From contig NZ_WVEM01000008.1 of the NCBI RefSeq assembly GCF_009847015.1, forward strand, positions 124,001 through 188,000: a DNA stretch of 64,000 nt, read 5' to 3'. The stretch comes from Sunxiuqinia indica (GTDB lineage: Bacteria > Bacteroidota > Bacteroidia > Bacteroidales > Prolixibacteraceae). Positions 40,008 to 48,987 of the stretch are shown here, in pieces. A program made the translations under genes and the position numbers. Every line of letters begins with the position of its first letter. The stretch's first letter is position 1. Under the pieces are notes generated by a model. The model searched no databases. It worked only from the letters and a program-made list of their open reading frames with translations, and was not told the DNA's origin.

Positions 40008-40523
40008 ATGAAAAAAATGAAGTTCTTAAAATTTTTATTGCTCGCTGTTATTGTTGTAAGTGCATACTCATGCTTTAATGATGATCCTATTGTTGACCCG
40101 ATTAATTATACTGCAGCTCGCGAAGATGCATTGCTTGGTGAGTATTTAGACACGTTGATGGACAGAGGATATGATATAGACACGACTGACCTGGGTGTTT
40201 ATTATTCAATTACGAAAGAAGGAGAAGGAGATTTCGTTCAAACAGGTGATTCTATTGGGGTCAACTACCAAGGATTTAGACCTGATAACGGAAGGATTTT
40301 TGATGCATCAGCGTATCATTATGCTGATAGTATTTGGAAATTTACGTTCACTCCAGGCGGATTGATTGCTGGATTCGATGATGCTTTAATGCATTTGAAT
40401 AAAGGAGCTGAAGGGATATTTGTTATTCCCTCTGATTATGCTTACGGTTCAAGAGGTAATAACTCAATTCCACCATTCACCACATTAGCATTTGTTATAA
40501 AGTTAGAAGATATTTACGAATAA
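40008..40523 (+). CDS. FKBP-type peptidyl-prolyl isomerase lipoprotein
   Basis: The 171-residue protein has a lipoprotein signal peptide with Cys22 (VVSAYSCFNDD) and a C-terminal FKBP domain (about 70-171; GDSIGVNYQGF, GGLIAGFDDALMHLNKG, YAYGSRGNNSIPPFTTLAF). Anchored in the envelope, it should speed proline isomerisation in exported proteins. It follows the DHH gene by 2 bp. It is a paralog of the next gene; gliding protein GldI is of this type, but nothing here ties it to motility. Confidence 0.88.
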   Translation: MKKMKFLKFLLLAVIVVSAYSCFNDDPIVDPINYTAAREDALLGEYLDTLMDRGYDIDTTDLGVYYSITKEGEGDFVQTGDSIGVNYQGFRPDNGRIFDASAYHYADSIWKFTFTPGGLIAGFDDALMHLNKGAEGIFVIPSDYAYGSRGNNSIPPFTTLAFVIKLEDIYE

Positions 40524-40633
40524 AACAGATCGGAATTTTATATGAAACAAGCTCGATAAATAGGTTTCAATCCAAGAAGTTATTATCAAGCAAGTGACAT
40601 ATGAAACCTTTTTAAACAAACAATTATAATCAT

Positions 40634-41140
40634 ATGAAAAAGTTGTTTTTCTTTTTTGCTCTTTTGGGTTGTGCCTTGGTTGCAGCCGTTTCATGTAAGG
40701 ATAGTGGTCTTGATTTAGATAAGTTAAGAGCAGAAGAACTGGCTAGGCTCAATGAGTACATTGAGGCTAACGGAATTACGACAGAGCCCACCGAGTCGGG
40801 CTTGTACTATATCGAGCATGTAGAAGGAACAGGTGATTCTTTAATAAAAGTCGGTGATCGTGTAAAGATTTTTTATTCAGGAATGACTATTGATAGTGCC
40901 TATTCTGCAGGTTCAACAGGCGACTTTGAACCTTATGATGTTATTGTTGGAAGCTCCGACGTGATTACTGGCCTCAGTGAGGGGCTTACCCACATGAGGC
41001 AAGGGGGTGAGGCTACTTTAATTATTCCTTCAAATTTAGCATATGGAGCCACAACATCTTCTGGACTTCCCCGCTTTTCAACCTTAATATTTGATGTGGA
41101 GGTTTATAAGCATTATAGATTAGATAATACTTCAAACTAA
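40634..41140 (+). CDS. Second FKBP-type peptidyl-prolyl isomerase lipoprotein
   Basis: The 168-residue protein has a lipobox with Cys21 (LVAAVSCKDSG) and an FKBP domain (about 72-160; GDRVKIFYSGM, VITGLSEGLTHMRQGGEA, LAYGATTSSGLPRFSTLIF). It probably arose by duplication of its neighbour, although the sequences have diverged well. A terminator follows 9 bp after the stop. Confidence 0.88.
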   Translation: MKKLFFFFALLGCALVAAVSCKDSGLDLDKLRAEELARLNEYIEANGITTEPTESGLYYIEHVEGTGDSLIKVGDRVKIFYSGMTIDSAYSAGSTGDFEPYDVIVGSSDVITGLSEGLTHMRQGGEATLIIPSNLAYGATTSSGLPRFSTLIFDVEVYKHYRLDNTSN

Positions 41141-41149
41141 ATAATTTTG

Positions 41150-41175
41150 AAACCCGCTTTTGCGGGTTTTATTTT
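41150..41175 (+). terminator. Terminator of the FKBP genes
   Basis: An 8-bp stem (AAACCCGC/GCGGGTTT) with a TTTT loop is followed by a T-rich run ending about 4 bp before the next start codon. Confidence 0.8.
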
Positions 41176-41178
41176 TAG

Positions 41179-42243
41179 ATGCAAAACCAACGAATAGAAC
41201 TTCTAAAGAAGTTACTACCGGGCTTTATCCCTTTATTTGCTTTTATAGTCATTGACGAAGTTTGGGGAACGAAAGCCGGGGTAATTGCCGCCTTGATCAT
41301 TGGTATAATTGAAATGGCTTGGATTGGAGTGAAGGAAAAACGCTTTGATCGCTTTGTTCTTTTTGATACGCTACTGTTGATCGCTTTGGGAGGAATTTCA
41401 ATTCTCCTGGACAACGATATTTTTTTCAAATTAAAGCCTGCACTGATAGAACTTATCCTTTGCGCCGTTTTAGCCTTATCTGCCTTTTCAAAGGTTAATG
41501 TCGTTGAACTGATGAGCCGCCGATACATGAAGGATATGGAAATATCGGAAGTCCAAATGAATAAAATGCGGCAGAGTTTAAGGCTGATGTTTTTTGTTTT
41601 TATGGCGCATACAGCTTTCGTTTTTTATGCGGTGTTTTACATGTCAAACGAGGCATGGGCATTTATAAGTGGTGGTTTGTTTTATATCTTGTTTGGGGTG
41701 GTGGTATTTATTATTGAATTTGCAAAGCAGAAAAGAAAACAGAAACAGCTTTCAACCGAAGAACAGCTACCCATAGTCGACGAACAGGGGAAAGTGCTTG
41801 GCAAAGCTCCACGTTCGGTATGTCACAATGGCGAAAAATTGCTTCATCCCGTTGTGCATTTGCATGTATTGAACCGCAAAGGTGATATTTACTTGCAGAA
41901 ACGCCCCATTGATAAGCTGGTGCAACCCGGAAAATGGGATACGGCCGTTGGTGGACATATCTCGTTTGGGGAGGACTTGCAAACTGCCTTAAAGCGCGAA
42001 GCCTGGGAAGAGATTGGGTTAAAAGAATTCTCAGCAAAACTAATCAAACAATACATTTGGGAATCCGAATTGGAACGCGAGTTGGTTTATGTGTTTGTCA
42101 CCAACGATTTTAAAGGAATCCATCTTCATTCGGATGAAGTAACAGAGGGCCGATTTTGGACAGAAAAGCAGCTTGCAAATAGTTTAGGAAAAAGCATTTT
42201 CACCCCAAATTTCGAACACGAATTTAAGTTGTTCTTTCGTTGA
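41179..42243 (+). CDS. IspZ/YciB-like membrane domain fused to a Nudix hydrolase
   Basis: The first half (about 1-185) is a multi-helix membrane domain similar by eye to septation protein A/IspZ (YciB): PLFAFIVIDEVWG, LGGISILLDNDIFFKLKP, LSAFSKVNVVELM. The second half (about 195-354) is a Nudix hydrolase with an intact box GGHISFGEDLQTALKREAWE then EIGL, most like the isopentenyl-diphosphate-isomerase/YfcD type (HLHVLNRKGDIYLQKRP). Both halves are in one frame with no gap. The fusion suggests a membrane-tethered pyrophosphohydrolase; the substrate is unknown. Confidence 0.85.
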   Translation: MQNQRIELLKKLLPGFIPLFAFIVIDEVWGTKAGVIAALIIGIIEMAWIGVKEKRFDRFVLFDTLLLIALGGISILLDNDIFFKLKPALIELILCAVLALSAFSKVNVVELMSRRYMKDMEISEVQMNKMRQSLRLMFFVFMAHTAFVFYAVFYMSNEAWAFISGGLFYILFGVVVFIIEFAKQKRKQKQLSTEEQLPIVDEQGKVLGKAPRSVCHNGEKLLHPVVHLHVLNRKGDIYLQKRPIDKLVQPGKWDTAVGGHISFGEDLQTALKREAWEEIGLKEFSAKLIKQYIWESELERELVYVFVTNDFKGIHLHSDEVTEGRFWTEKQLANSLGKSIFTPNFEHEFKLFFR

Positions 42244-42263
42244 AACTCACTTCAAAAAGAAAC

Positions 42264-42965
42264 TTATTTCCCCAAAATAAAGATTGCCGGTCGTTTCTGG
42301 ATGTCTGGTTTCGACTTCTTCCAGTTCGAAATACTTTGCGTTTTAATGAATTCAGTTTTCAGGGTTAAATCACAGGCCACGCATAACTTCGTTTGCGGCT
42401 GGCAGTTTTGCAGCAAGTCATCGAGTAGCTGTAAATTGCGATAAGGAGCCTCAATAAAAAGCTGGCTTTGGTTTTCACTGTAAATTCTACTTTCGAGGTG
42501 CTTAATTTGTGTAGCCTTTTCTCCCTTTTTGATGGGCAGGTAGCCGTTGAATGCAAAATTCTGTCCGTTCATTCCCGAGGCCATCATAGCTAATAAAATG
42601 GATGATGGTCCAACAAGTGGAACTACGCGGACACTTTGTTCATGGGCAATTCGAACAACCTCGGCTCCAGGATCAGCAACACCGGGGCATCCGGCTTCCG
42701 ACATAATCCCTACTGGCAAGTTTTGGGTTACGGGGTCTAAATACGAGTGGAGTTGATTCTTATTGGTATGTTTATTCAATTCGTAAAACTGAAGAGAATC
42801 AATGTCAATATTCCGATCCACTTTTTTAAGAAAACGACGTGCCGTACGAATATTTTCTACAATAAAATGAGAGATTGAAAGAATGATTTTCTTGTGATTT
42901 TCCGGAATAACGGTATTCAGTTCACTATCGCCCAAAGTAATTGGGATGAGATACAAGCTTGCCAT
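42264..42965 (-). CDS. RsmI-like tetrapyrrole-methylase-family SAM methyltransferase
   Basis: The 233-residue protein has the tetrapyrrole methylase fold of RsmI: LYLIPITLGD at the N-terminus, GIMSEAGCPGVADPGAEVVR (88-107), and VPLVGPSSILLAMMASGMNG (split). RsmI 2'-O-methylates C1402 of 16S rRNA. This shorter form, with a divergent N-terminus, is a second RsmI-type paralog common in Bacteroidota, so the exact target is uncertain. Confidence 0.85.
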   Translation of the reverse strand: MASLYLIPITLGDSELNTVIPENHKKIILSISHFIVENIRTARRFLKKVDRNIDIDSLQFYELNKHTNKNQLHSYLDPVTQNLPVGIMSEAGCPGVADPGAEVVRIAHEQSVRVVPLVGPSSILLAMMASGMNGQNFAFNGYLPIKKGEKATQIKHLESRIYSENQSQLFIEAPYRNLQLLDDLLQNCQPQTKLCVACDLTLKTEFIKTQSISNWKKSKPDIQKRPAIFILGK

Positions 42966-43027
42966 AGTTCAAATTTTCTTCAAAATTAATTAATTTACAC
43001 ACCCCACATAAGAAAATCTATTTTTTG

Positions 43028-43035
43028 TAGTTTTG
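43028..43035 (+). promoter_or_regulatory. Candidate -7 promoter element of the MBL-fold hydrolase gene
   Basis: TAGTTTTG matches TAnnTTTG and covers the upstream TTG at 43033, which argues that translation begins at the ATG at 43045 rather than at that TTG. Confidence 0.5.
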
Positions 43036-43044
43036 CCCAAGTAC

Positions 43045-43824
43045 ATGGAGAAAGCATTGAATTTAAAAATCGAATTTTTAGGAACAGGGACTTCGCAGGG
43101 AGTTCCGGTGGTAGCATGCGATTGTGCGATATGCCAATCGACTAATGCCAGAGATAAACGCCTGAGGTCGGCACTTTTTATTGAGACTGACGGCCAGAAA
43201 ATTGTGATTGATGCAGGGCCTGACTTTCGACAGCAAATGTTGCGAATTGGATTGAAGAAGATGGATGCTATCTTAATTACCCACGAGCATACCGATCATA
43301 TTTTTGGTTTGGATGACATCCGGGCTTTTAATTGGGTGCAAAAACATCCGACTGATATTTATGCCGAGCAGCGGGTTCAAAACTCCATCAAGCGGGTTTT
43401 CGATTACGTGTTCGAAAAAAATAAGTATCCGGGGATTCCGCAAATGAATCTACATTTGGTTAACAACAAACCATTCAAAGTGAATTCGATTGATGTAATT
43501 CCAATTCGCGGCTATCATCATAAACTCCCGGTGTTTGGTTTCCGGATTGGTAAAATGGCTTACCTCACCGATATTAATCGAATTGAAGACGAAGAGAAGC
43601 AAAAACTCCGCGATTTGGATGTGCTGGTGGTTAATGCGCTTCGAATTGAAAAGCACATTTCTCACTTCAATTTAGAAGAGGCATTGGAGCTGATTGAAGA
43701 AGTAAAACCAAAACAAGCCTACCTGACACATATTTCGCACTTGATGGGGCTTCATGAGGACGTGGAGAAACAACTGCCTGCCAATGTGCACCTGGCCTAC
43801 GATGGGTTAAAGCTGAGTATATGA
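43045..43824 (+). CDS. MBL-fold metallo-hydrolase (PhnP-like)
   Basis: From the ATG at 43045 (MEKALNLKIEFLGTGTSQG) it is 259 residues. The metallo-beta-lactamase motif is THEHTDHIFGLDD, with later ligands in RGYHHKLPVFGF, AYLTDINR and YLTHISHLMG. The N-terminal CDCAICQS cysteines match the zinc-binding insertion of PhnP-type cyclic phosphodiesterases. The substrate is not known. A TTG at 43033 is a poorer start because it lies inside a promoter-like box. Confidence 0.9.
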   Translation: MEKALNLKIEFLGTGTSQGVPVVACDCAICQSTNARDKRLRSALFIETDGQKIVIDAGPDFRQQMLRIGLKKMDAILITHEHTDHIFGLDDIRAFNWVQKHPTDIYAEQRVQNSIKRVFDYVFEKNKYPGIPQMNLHLVNNKPFKVNSIDVIPIRGYHHKLPVFGFRIGKMAYLTDINRIEDEEKQKLRDLDVLVVNALRIEKHISHFNLEEALELIEEVKPKQAYLTHISHLMGLHEDVEKQLPANVHLAYDGLKLSI

Positions 43825-43837
43825 ATCGTTTCCGGCA

Positions 43838-45001
43838 TTACTTTTTAAGAAGAGGAAGTGCAACAATTAGTGTAACAATCAAATAGCTTATTCCGGCACA
43901 AAACAAGGCGGTTGATAAGTTGAACTGATCGGTTAAATACCCCAGTGCGGGACCAATTACAGCAAAGTTGATACGGATTACAAAATTTCGAATTGATAAG
44001 ATGGTAGCCCTCACTTCGGACTGAGTATAGCCATTAATATAGTTTTTAAGGATCGGATGTGCAATGCCCCTAATGAGGTAAAAGAAGAACAGGATTGATA
44101 ATCCGGCCAGACTGACTTGCCAAGCTGAAAGTAAATATCCAAGTGACAATCCGATGATAATTAACAGCAGTGATTTTCGCTGTCCTAATTTGCTTTCTAC
44201 TTTATACGATATCATGGATGAAAGCCCAACCGAAAGGTTCAGTAAAGTCCACATCGTACCAAATAGCGGAAGTGGTAAATTTATTGCTTTAAAATAGGGT
44301 TGAACAAACCACGCAAAGGTCAGCGATGCAGTTCCGGTAAATGAAGAAACCAGCAATGCTGACCGTAATTCGCGGTGTTGAAAAGTTTGACGAATAGTTT
44401 TTAGAATGCTACTGAAATTTTTAGCGATTGCTTTAACTTGTGTTTGAGGTTCTGTTAAAAGAAACGCTGCCGGAATGGCAACTGACGCCACAGCGAATTG
44501 AAAATAAAAGGGCATCCGTAAGCTGAGGGTGGCTAACAATCCGCCACTAACTCCGGCAATGGCTTCAGCAAAGTTCCCTGACGAAGTAATCCATCCTTCC
44601 TGTTTCATGTATTCGCCCTCTCGTTTCGAAACCTTTAGGGTGTCATAAAGCATGGCTGTATCTGCTCCCGAAACAAAGCTGTGCCCAATACCTAAAACGA
44701 TTTCAGCAATGGCAAAAGCCCAAAATCCAAACGAAAAACTATACATTGCAAACCCTGCCGATCCTAACAGTGCTCCCAGAATCAAGGTCTTTTTACGTCC
44801 CCAAACATCAGCCAGATAACCCGATGGAATTTCCATGGCCACAATAGCAACCGAATAAATGGATTTGAGCCAGAAAATTTCTTGCATGCTCAATCCATTC
44901 TCCTGGTAAAAAATGACCACAACAGGCATCACCAAGTTGAACCACTTAGAGAATTTAATCAGGTAAAGGTTGACAATATTTGGATGTCTAAACAGATTCA
45001 T
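43838..45001 (-). CDS. Major facilitator superfamily transporter
   Basis: The 387-residue protein has about 12 hydrophobic segments and the MFS loop motif GYLADVWGRKKTL near residue 61. The substrate cannot be inferred; the family contains drug and metabolite exporters. It is monocistronic and convergent with the MBL gene, 13 bp apart. Confidence 0.88.
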   Translation of the reverse strand: MNLFRHPNIVNLYLIKFSKWFNLVMPVVVIFYQENGLSMQEIFWLKSIYSVAIVAMEIPSGYLADVWGRKKTLILGALLGSAGFAMYSFSFGFWAFAIAEIVLGIGHSFVSGADTAMLYDTLKVSKREGEYMKQEGWITSSGNFAEAIAGVSGGLLATLSLRMPFYFQFAVASVAIPAAFLLTEPQTQVKAIAKNFSSILKTIRQTFQHRELRSALLVSSFTGTASLTFAWFVQPYFKAINLPLPLFGTMWTLLNLSVGLSSMISYKVESKLGQRKSLLLIIIGLSLGYLLSAWQVSLAGLSILFFFYLIRGIAHPILKNYINGYTQSEVRATILSIRNFVIRINFAVIGPALGYLTDQFNLSTALFCAGISYLIVTLIVALPLLKK

Positions 45002-45195
45002 GACGCAGCAAAAATAACAACTTTACCGGTGAACAATCAGAATTGGTGAGTGAATCTCGAAAAGGCTATATCTCTTTCGAATTTTCAATTTAAAGATCTG
45101 TTTTTTATTAAACTGAAAGATTCTTCCTAATTTTAGCACGAAGTAATTATTAATTGAATTCGTTGCTGTCGACTGACAGTTCTAATTTGTACACT

Positions 45196-46230
45196 ATGAA
45201 ATTATATTTTCCAGAAAACTACAAGTCTCATCTGGACTTAAAACAGACAGAAAAGGCCATCAAGTTAGTGAAGGATTTTTTCCAGCAAGATCTGTCTTCC
45301 GAGCTGAAGTTGAGTCGAATTACCGCTCCTCTTTTTGTTATGAAAGGAACTGGTATTAATGATGATTTAAATGGAATAGAGCGTCCGGTTACTTTCCCCG
45401 TAAAAGAATTAAATGATCAGGTTGCCGAAGTTGTTCATTCATTGGCCAAGTGGAAGCGAATGACATTGGCTGATTTAGATGTTGACCAGGGCTATGGGAT
45501 TTACACCGACATGAACGCCATTCGCCCGGATGAAGAGCTGACCAACATCCACTCATTATACGTTGATCAATGGGATTGGGAACGTGTGATCTCGGATGAA
45601 GAAAGGAATCTGGATTTTTTGAAAAAGGTAGTCCGTAAAATTTATACCGTCTTGTTGCGAACCGAGTTTTTTGTCTATGAGCATTATCCTCAAATCAAGC
45701 CGATATTGCCGGAAGAAATTACGTTTATCCATGCCGAAGATCTGGAAGCCGAGTATCCTACGCTTACATCCAAAGAGCGCGAAAATGAGATAGCTGAGAA
45801 ATACGGAGCCGTATTCATTATCGGAATTGGAGGCTCACTGCCCGGTGGCGAAAAGCATGATGGGCGCGCCCCTGACTACGATGACTGGTCGACGGAAACA
45901 AAAGCCGGATATAAGGGCTTGAATGGCGATATTGTTATCTGGAACCCCACCCTGCAGAGCTCGTTCGAAATATCTTCCATGGGAATTCGAGTAGACAAGG
46001 AGGCGCTGCTGCACCAGCTAAAGTTGACTGGAAACGAGGATCGGAAAGACTTACTATGGCACAAACGTTTGCTGAATAATGAATTTCCGCTCTCAATTGG
46101 AGGAGGAATAGGGCAGTCTCGTATTTGCATGTATTTCCTTCGGAAAGCACATATCGGTGAAATTCAGTCGAGTATCTGGCCCAACGAAATGTACGAGCAG
46201 TGCCGAAAACACAACATTCATCTTGTTTAA
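45196..46230 (+). CDS. asnA: Aspartate-ammonia ligase (asparagine synthetase A)
   Basis: AsnA makes asparagine from aspartate, ammonia and ATP. From the ATG at 45196 (MKLYFPENYKSHLDLKQTE) it is 344 residues with a class II aminoacyl-tRNA-synthetase-like fold: FVMKGTGINDDLNGIERPV (split), LAKWKRMTLADL, GIYTDMNAIRPDE, SLYVDQWDWE, SMGIRVDKEAL and GGGIGQSRICMYFL. A frame from TTG at 45154 adds 14 non-family residues. It directly precedes tRNA-Arg. Confidence 0.96.
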   Translation: MKLYFPENYKSHLDLKQTEKAIKLVKDFFQQDLSSELKLSRITAPLFVMKGTGINDDLNGIERPVTFPVKELNDQVAEVVHSLAKWKRMTLADLDVDQGYGIYTDMNAIRPDEELTNIHSLYVDQWDWERVISDEERNLDFLKKVVRKIYTVLLRTEFFVYEHYPQIKPILPEEITFIHAEDLEAEYPTLTSKERENEIAEKYGAVFIIGIGGSLPGGEKHDGRAPDYDDWSTETKAGYKGLNGDIVIWNPTLQSSFEISSMGIRVDKEALLHQLKLTGNEDRKDLLWHKRLLNNEFPLSIGGGIGQSRICMYFLRKAHIGEIQSSIWPNEMYEQCRKHNIHLV

Positions 46231-46294
46231 AACAAGCTGCACGCTATAAGGAGTAAAAAGTGCTTTGGGGTGATTGCTTTTTTTGATATTTTTA

Positions 46295-46302
46295 TATCTT
46301 TG
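46295..46302 (+). promoter_or_regulatory. Promoter of tRNA-Arg
   Basis: TATCTTTG is an exact TAnnTTTG box, 16 bp before the tRNA. A TTG at 46274-46276 lies 18 bp upstream of it and can serve as the -33 element. Confidence 0.6.
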
Positions 46303-46318
46303 CAACCGCTTTAAGGAT

Positions 46319-46395
<77 letters not shown>

Positions 46396-46416
46396 GGAGA
46401 AATACCAAATAACATT

Positions 46417-46455
46417 AAAAGCGCTTAAATTCAATAATTTAAGCGCTTTTTTTTT
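46417..46455 (+). terminator. Terminator of tRNA-Arg
   Basis: A perfect 15-bp stem (AAAAGCGCTTAAATT at 46417-46431 with its complement at 46436-46450), loop CAAT, is followed by a run of nine T from 46447. Confidence 0.85.
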
Positions 46456-47023
46456 CGCATAAATATCAAAAAAAGTGCTTTAAACACATCTAAAATGCGA
46501 CAAAATCGAGACTTATGGCTAAACAGACTCGACAGGCATCGCTAAATTCCGTAACTCGATGATTCATTTCATTTTAATTGGTTTAATTTGGTTCGTTTTA
46601 CTGTTTCAAAAGCGGCATTTATAGTGTATTCTTGACAGTGAGCGAGACCTAAATTGTTAAAATTTATGGATTATGGCAAATCAGCGGGCAGCCACAACAC
46701 CTGTTTTTTTTTTGCACTCCCGGAAGTGCGGGAGAGCTCATGCAAGCTTGTAAGCTGTGCTAAGGCGAATGCTTGCAGCAAGTTTCAATAGTGTCGTTGC
46801 AAACGACAAACAGCGAACCCCTCGTCACCCCTCGTCACCGCTTCGCTCAAACAAGGGGCAGGCCGGAAATAAAAAACCCGACCATCGTGGTCAGGCAAAA
46901 TAGCTTATTCCCAATCGGAAAACCCATAATACTTGTTTCGGCTATTAATCCCGGTTTACGTCAACACCGCGTTCAAGCTCTGCGCTGCGCGCGGCTCGAA
47001 CGCTTAATTATTAGTGGCTGGCA
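46456..47023. other. Non-coding left end of the accessory island
   Basis: No convincing gene is present. Items visible: a tandem duplication of CCCCTCGTCA at about 46818-46837; a hairpin GTCGTT/AACGAC near 46793; a terminator (listed separately); and a GC-rich imperfect hairpin at about 46970-47006 (GCGTTCAAGC...GGCTCGAACGC) just past the helicase stop codon. Unlike the other spacers it lacks a GTTAGCG/CGCTAAC core. Confidence 0.5.
46871..46895 (-). terminator. Candidate terminator downstream of the helicase gene
   Basis: On the minus strand CCTGACCA and TGGTCGGG form an 8-bp stem (one G-T pair) with a 3-nt loop, followed by a T-rich run. It lies about 130 bp beyond the helicase stop codon. 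Confidence 0.65.
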
Positions 47024-48952
47024 TTATTTTTTTCCAAGTAATTTCTGATGCCATTTTAAATTTCTTAATCTAATTATTTCATTCTCTTTATTCTTCAATA
47101 TTTGCTCTAATTCTGAAATCGCCTTTTTCTGTTGACCAATAATTGAATCCTTATCATTAATTATCCTTTCCTGATTGTTCACTTTATCAATTAAATCATT
47201 TATTTCTCCTTTTTGTTGATTGGTCAGTCTTTCAAACTCTTGTACTCTGTCAAGTAATAATTTTATCGAATCGTTCTGTTGAGTTGTTTTTTCTGCATAC
47301 TCAGAATTTTCCTTTTGCAATTCATTGTTTCTGCTTTCAATTTCCGTTTTGCACTGGACTAATTCCTCATATACTTCTCCTAGTCCCAGGTATTTGCTTT
47401 TAAATGAAGAAATCCTTGATGCAATCGTGATAAAATATTTTTTAAATCCACTGGTTTCAATGTCATTCCTGTATTTAATTGCTTGAGTAAAATTGTCATA
47501 AGCAGCATTGAAATCATATTTTTGAATTGCTTCTCTTGATTTTTTGTAATAGAAATCAGCTTTTCCAGCATTTAGTTCTTGAACTATCAATGTGCTTGGA
47601 GTTTCGTTTTGAGCAAAACTTAAAACTTTAGGGTCTGTTTTTATTGCATTGTTGTAGATTTTAGTCTTTAGTACCAATCCATTAAAAGTTGTGCAACGAC
47701 TTAAAGCAACATAAACTTGACCTGATGCAAATGCAGCTCCTAAATCAGCTATTACTTTTTCAAATGTTAAACCTTGGCTTTTATGAACCGTAATTGCCCA
47801 AGCTAATTTGATTGGAAATTGAGTAAATGTTCCGATTATTTCTTCTTCAATTTTCTTTTCCTCTTTATTCCATTTATATCGAATATTTTCCCACTCCTGT
47901 TTTTCAACTGTTATTTCATTTCCTTCAGAAAACTCAACAATTATCGTGTTATTTTCTATTGATTTAATTTTAGCAATCTTTCCATTAAAGTATCTTTTGG
48001 CTCTGTCATTTTTGATGAATATAATCTGTGCGCCTTGCTTTAATTGTAAGATTCTTTCAGTTGGCATTATGTTTTCAGGAAAAGTTCCTGTAACTGTCGC
48101 TTCAAATAATTTTAACTCCGTTTCTAATTCTGCTAATTTCGTAAGGTTGGTGCTGTCAACTATTTTATTATGAGTTGCAAGAGTAATATAGTTGGAACCA
48201 TTTTCAGGTGAGAAGGTTGGATTAAACTTTGAGTTTAGTATCCCTAATTCATTTGCAGTAACTTGGTTTACACGAACTCTATTTAATAGGTCTATGAATT
48301 CTTGCTCATTTTGCCGATATATTTTCTTTAACTCAATATAAACAGGCTTATTATTCTCAATTACTTTTGAGCCAAAGAAAAACTCTGTTGAGTAAAATTC
48401 TTTAAGTATATTCCATTCGTCAGTTCGTGCGATAGGTGCTAACTGGAAAGTATCTCCAATTAAAATTACTTGCACACCTCCAAATGGCTCATTCTCCTTT
48501 TTCCTGAAAACACGAAGCAATTTATCGACAACATCAATTAAATCACACCTTACCATTGAAATTTCATCAATTATTAGAAGTTCCATACCTCTAATAATCC
48601 CTATTTTTTCTTTGAAATACTTGAAATGGTCGAATATGGTACTACGGTCAGGGTCATTCAAATCAGGTTTTGTTCTCAATCTTTTATCATTTGGAACATA
48701 AACGCTTGGTCTAATTTGAAAAAAAGAATGAATTGTCTGTCCTCCTGCGTTTACTGCCGCTACACCTGTCGGAGCAAGGATTACAGTGTTTTTTGTGGTT
48801 GTCTCTCTTAGATACTTTAAAAATGTAGTTTTTCCAGTACCTGCTTTACCAGTTAAATAAACAAGTCTATCCGTATGCTTTACAAAGTCAGAAGCATAAT
48901 TGAATTCAACATTTGTTTCGTCTAATTCTATGTTATCAATTATTATCGGCAT
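47024..48952 (-). CDS. PIF1-like SF1B helicase with C-terminal coiled coil
   Basis: The 642-residue protein has an N-terminal PIF1/RecD-like helicase core: Walker A GKAGTGKT (35-42), PTGVAAVNAGGQTIHSFF (61-78), the DEIS Walker B (129-132), GDTFQLAPI, the KKIYRQ motif, and motif V/VI VHKSQGLTF and VYVALSRCT. A small insert (about 465-530) then leads to a long coiled coil (about 540-630, many Glu/Lys/Asn/Gln). Such helicases unwind DNA 5' to 3'; this tailed form is not a standard housekeeping helicase. It lies alone between inverted-repeat spacers and starts 35 bp after a GTTAGCG core, so it looks like cassette cargo. Role inferred: mobile-element or defence function. Confidence 0.88.
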   Translation of the reverse strand: MPIIIDNIELDETNVEFNYASDFVKHTDRLVYLTGKAGTGKTTFLKYLRETTTKNTVILAPTGVAAVNAGGQTIHSFFQIRPSVYVPNDKRLRTKPDLNDPDRSTIFDHFKYFKEKIGIIRGMELLIIDEISMVRCDLIDVVDKLLRVFRKKENEPFGGVQVILIGDTFQLAPIARTDEWNILKEFYSTEFFFGSKVIENNKPVYIELKKIYRQNEQEFIDLLNRVRVNQVTANELGILNSKFNPTFSPENGSNYITLATHNKIVDSTNLTKLAELETELKLFEATVTGTFPENIMPTERILQLKQGAQIIFIKNDRAKRYFNGKIAKIKSIENNTIIVEFSEGNEITVEKQEWENIRYKWNKEEKKIEEEIIGTFTQFPIKLAWAITVHKSQGLTFEKVIADLGAAFASGQVYVALSRCTTFNGLVLKTKIYNNAIKTDPKVLSFAQNETPSTLIVQELNAGKADFYYKKSREAIQKYDFNAAYDNFTQAIKYRNDIETSGFKKYFITIASRISSFKSKYLGLGEVYEELVQCKTEIESRNNELQKENSEYAEKTTQQNDSIKLLLDRVQEFERLTNQQKGEINDLIDKVNNQERIINDKDSIIGQQKKAISELEQILKNKENEIIRLRNLKWHQKLLGKK

Positions 48953-48987
48953 AGTTTATTTTTTGCACTGTCGTTCATTTTGCTTGC

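Noticed and set aside
46773-47048. 91-codon plus-strand frame at the left end of the island
   Set aside because: It runs through tandem repeats and the hairpin region and overlaps the end of the helicase gene; the sequence is not protein-like.
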